This document shows, one piece after another, positions 16,000 through 17,734 of a stretch of 17,734 nucleotides of DNA. Under the pieces are notes generated by a model. It did not search any database and was not told the origin of the DNA. It saw only the letters and a program-made list of their open reading frames with translations. Within the stretch, counting starts at the first letter, position 1, and every line of letters begins with the position of its first letter. Origin of the DNA: RGIG3009 sp964490085 (GTDB taxonomy: Bacteria; Bacillota; Clostridia; Oscillospirales; Acutalibacteraceae). The translations under genes and the position numbers were made by a program. The DNA lies in assembly GCA_964490085.1 (NCBI GenBank), contig CAZBAO010000025.1, positions 1 to 17,734 of the forward strand, read 5' to 3'.

Positions 16000-16012
16000 G
16001 TTTACACCTCTT

Positions 16013-17425
16013 TTATAAAACCGTCAGTAAATTCTCAATTTCCTTGCAGGCAACCGTCACATCGTTGGTTGCCGATAGATCCGCCACCTTATCGGGTATC
16101 AAATAGCTGTAACTGTAAAACGCCATGCCGGATATTCCCTTGGAGCGCAGATACAGCACTGAGCGCTTGAGGACATCGCTGTTGGATGCCCATTCGGTCT
16201 TACCGTTACCCGCCCACGTGTCACTTAACAGGCCGGCCTTGTAGACGGCAATGCCGACATACAGCTTAACAGAAGAATGGCGGGGGTACGACAACCACTC
16301 ATCGGTCATTGTATCGAATGCGCTTCCGGAATGCTCAAAGCCGGTATAGATCTGCGGACAGATATAATCGATATACCCGCTCTCGGACATCCACTTTTTA
16401 GGATCGGCATATAGCTTGTCGTAGGTGTTTTGAGCGTTAACGGCAGGCGACACGCCGAATATGCGATTTTTCGACTTGGTGACGGTATGGGTACCGGCAA
16501 TCAGGGTGTCGACGGCGGCGCGGCGCCAATCGGCTACCGAAAGCGAACCGCCGCTCTCCTGATACGCCTCATAATCCGCACTCTCATAGCTGTATACGGT
16601 CGTTTCCTCCAGCACGCCGGACGGATAAAAATAGTCGTCATACTGAATACCGTCTATGGCGTAGTTATTCACCAGTTCGCGAATGCCGTTTAGAATCAAC
16701 TGCTGTGCTGCCGCAGAGGTCGGTACATAATAATACCGCGAAGCGGAATCGGTAAGCGTAGGAATTTCGCTGACAAGGTACGACGTATCCTTTCCTGCCC
16801 GATACGGATTGACCCACGCGTGGAGCGCAATTCCGCGTTTGTGAGCCGCTTCCACCGCGTAACCGAGTGGATCGAACCCCGCACTGATCAGCTTACTGAC
16901 CGATGCGGCGGACTTAAAATACGACGACTGATAATAGGCGTCGCTGTTGGCGCGCACGTGGAAAAACAGAGTATTCAGTTTAAAGTCTTCCATGGTATCC
17001 AAGATGCCGTCGATCGCCTGCTTTGCTTGCGCGGCAGTGGAGCAGGATCGAAACAGGTTATTCAGCTCCATGTAAGACACCCACATTGCACGCATCTCTC
17101 CGGCCGGCGTTACCGGCGCAGCCTGTGTGGTACCGGTCGAAGCCGTAGCGGTAGCGGTAGTAGTGGTCGTCGTTGTCGTTTTGGTCGTCGTCTTGCTTGT
17201 TTTTGCAGCGGTTTTCGATGAGCCGCTTGCTGTGGTTTCGGTGGTGATCTCCGGCTCGGTGGTCGTCACCGTAACATCCGTTTCCGTCGGCTCCGAAGCG
17301 CTTGTGGTAACGATCGGTGCCGGTGTTGTTCCGGTCGTAATATGCGAATTCTCCTGCGGGGATTTTCCGCATGCCGTAAAGCAAAGCAGAAGCAAGCATA
17401 GCAATGCACATCCGTACCGTTTCAC
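16013..17425 (-). CDS. GHL10 (DUF187-type) glycoside hydrolase-like lipoprotein
   Basis: A lipoprotein signal peptide (residues 1-19) ends with FTAC, making Cys19 the lipid-modified residue; Phe in place of Leu at -3 is slightly unusual. A Thr/Ser-rich linker (about 30-105, nearly all Thr at 79-90) carries the domain across the wall. The GHL10 barrel (about 108-450) has MRAMWVSYMELNN (111-123), LFFHVRANSDAYY, LHAWVNPYR (201-209), the acidic motif DGIQYDDYFYP (258-268, Asp263 and Asp264), FGVSPAVN and DYICPQIYTGFE. E. coli DigH (YddW), of this family, cuts glycan strands already stripped of peptides; that activity here is inferred. GTG start at 17423-17425 with a GGGGGTGGA site just upstream; it gives a complete signal peptide. 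It is first in the operon, read from a promoter at 17450-17478, followed 13 nt later by the amidase fusion gene. Confidence 0.9.
   Translation of the reverse strand: MKRYGCALLCLLLLCFTACGKSPQENSHITTGTTPAPIVTTSASEPTETDVTVTTTEPEITTETTASGSSKTAAKTSKTTTKTTTTTTTTATATASTGTTQAAPVTPAGEMRAMWVSYMELNNLFRSCSTAAQAKQAIDGILDTMEDFKLNTLFFHVRANSDAYYQSSYFKSAASVSKLISAGFDPLGYAVEAAHKRGIALHAWVNPYRAGKDTSYLVSEIPTLTDSASRYYYVPTSAAAQQLILNGIRELVNNYAIDGIQYDDYFYPSGVLEETTVYSYESADYEAYQESGGSLSVADWRRAAVDTLIAGTHTVTKSKNRIFGVSPAVNAQNTYDKLYADPKKWMSESGYIDYICPQIYTGFEHSGSAFDTMTDEWLSYPRHSSVKLYVGIAVYKAGLLSDTWAGNGKTEWASNSDVLKRSVLYLRSKGISGMAFYSYSYLIPDKVADLSATNDVTVACKEIENLLTVL
17126..17251 (-). repeat. Low-complexity Thr-codon tract in the GHL10 lipoprotein
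   Basis: This stretch encodes residues 59-100 of the lipoprotein, mostly Thr, Ala, Ser and Lys. On the plus strand it reads as short GGT, GGTAGC and GTCGT-like units. The units vary in their third bases, so it is an imperfect rather than perfect tandem repeat. It forms the flexible wall-spanning linker. Confidence 0.7.
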
Positions 17426-17449
17426 AAGCGTCCACCCCCATTGTATGTT

Positions 17450-17478
17450 ATCATACCAAAAAATGTCGGCCTATGCAA
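17450..17478 (-). promoter_or_regulatory. Extended -10 promoter for the GHL10-amidase operon
   Basis: On the minus strand TTGCAT (17473-17478) and TATGAT (17450-17455) are 17 bp apart, and the -10 is extended by TGG. Transcription would start near 17443, giving a leader of only about 18 nt that begins just before the ribosome-binding site. Confidence 0.72.
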
Positions 17479-17565
17479 CACTTTCCGACGAAATATACCA
17501 CTGTTAGTTTTTTCCGGCTGCTCGTACACTATATGTATGTTTTTCAAATTCCTTGCAGAAATGAT

Positions 17566-17594
17566 TTGCATTTAGGCTTTAAATGTGATACACT
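17566..17594 (+). promoter_or_regulatory. Promoter for tRNA-Leu
   Basis: TTGCAT (17566-17571) and TACACT (17589-17594) are 17 bp apart, with a TGA extension before the -10. The start point falls a few bases before the mature tRNA 5' end at 17607, which fits a short 5' leader removed by RNase P. Confidence 0.6.
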
Positions 17595-17606
17595 AATATC
17601 CGTTAC

Positions 17607-17688
17607 GCGGGCGTGGTGGAATGGCAGACACGTTGGTCTTAGGAGCCAATGCGCAAGCGTGCAAGTTCAAGTCTTGTCGCCCGCACCA
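17607..17688 (+). tRNA. tRNA-Leu, anticodon UAG, with encoded CCA
   Basis: The acceptor arms GCGGGCG (17607-17613) and CGCCCGC (17678-17684) pair over 7 bp, followed by discriminator A and an encoded CCA (17686-17688). The anticodon stem TTGGT/GCCAA encloses the loop CTTAGGA with anticodon UAG at 17640-17642, reading CUN leucine codons. The D-arm contains the Leu-typical TGGTGGAATGGCAGACACG. A longer variable region (about 17650-17660) with a GCAA loop marks a class II tRNA. The T-arm is GCAAG-TTCAAGT-CTTGT. At 82 nt it is complete. Confidence 0.97.
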
Positions 17689-17698
17689 AAGCATTCAA

Positions 17699-17734
17699 AC
17701 CCGAACCTTTTACCAATCGGTGAAACGTTCGGGT
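17699..17734 (+). terminator. Long hairpin after tRNA-Leu, probable terminator cut by window edge
   Basis: ACCCGAAC (17699-17706) pairs with GTTCGGGT (17727-17734). After one C-C mismatch, TTTTACC (17708-17714) pairs with GGTGAAA (17719-17725), leaving a 4-nt loop. This makes 15 pairs in 36 nt, starting 10 nt after the tRNA end. The window stops at the last paired base, so a T tract, if any, is out of sight. Confidence 0.7.

Noticed and set aside
17127..17507. Plus-strand frame with a Val-rich, membrane-like protein
   Set aside because: The poly-Val stretch is the antisense of the Thr-codon linker in the GHL10 lipoprotein; it also runs over that operon's promoter.
17607..17734. tRNA-Leu as an attachment site for an integrated element
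   Set aside because: No integrase, no partial copy of the tRNA 3' end and no foreign-looking genes are visible in the window.

Overview
The window looks like chromosomal DNA of a Gram-positive, low-to-moderate GC bacterium of the Bacillota, most probably a gut-type Clostridia (Oscillospirales/Ruminococcaceae-like). The reasons are strong Shine-Dalgarno sites before almost every gene, clear sigma-A promoters with 17-18 bp spacers, frequent GTG starts (6 of 13 genes), Thr-rich linkers in secreted proteins, a lipoprotein signal peptide, and the family mix (DUF2079, EpsL/NAGPA, GHL10, class II CCA enzyme with HD domain). The taxon is inferred, not proven. I see no insertion sequence, phage gene, CRISPR array or riboswitch, and no gene-free stretch reaches 300 bases.

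Layout. 1-1723 (minus): cca, then the 5' end of prfC, which runs off the left edge. 1750-1850: back-to-back promoters. 1862-5937 (plus): a three-gene envelope cluster of a membrane-anchored phosphodiester glycosidase (EpsL/NAGPA family), a single-pass membrane protein with NTF2-like-looking ectodomains, and a DUF2079 GT-C-like multipass protein. 6024-7418 (plus): asnS with its own promoter and terminator. 7576-8853 (plus): a PLP-dependent aspartate-type aminotransferase, also a self-contained unit. 8996-11360 (plus): secD-secF, overlapping by 11 nt, then a terminator. 11429-12115 (plus): a YjjG-type HAD nucleotidase. It is tail-to-tail with birA (12110-12898, minus), and the two share one TTATAA hexamer as their Leu-stop ends. 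12952-17425 (minus): a two-gene cell-wall operon of a GHL10 lipoprotein followed 13 nt later by a 1015-residue membrane-anchored protein joining a GHL10-like domain, beta-rich modules and a C-terminal Amidase_3 domain. 17607-17688 (plus): tRNA-Leu(UAG) with an encoded CCA end, divergent from the wall operon and followed by a long hairpin at the window edge.

How the genes work together. Most units are housekeeping: tRNA end repair, translation release, Asn-tRNA charging, amino-acid metabolism, Sec export, nucleotide housecleaning and biotin attachment. Two clusters face the cell surface. The 1862-5937 cluster is a candidate pathway that builds or trims a surface glycopolymer. The 12952-17425 operon pairs a GHL10 domain with an intact acidic motif (lipoprotein) with a GHL10-like domain that has lost it and is fused to an intact peptidoglycan amidase. 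By analogy with E. coli DigH, which cuts peptide-free glycan strands, the pair may strip and then cut peptidoglycan. That operon is the most interesting part of the window.
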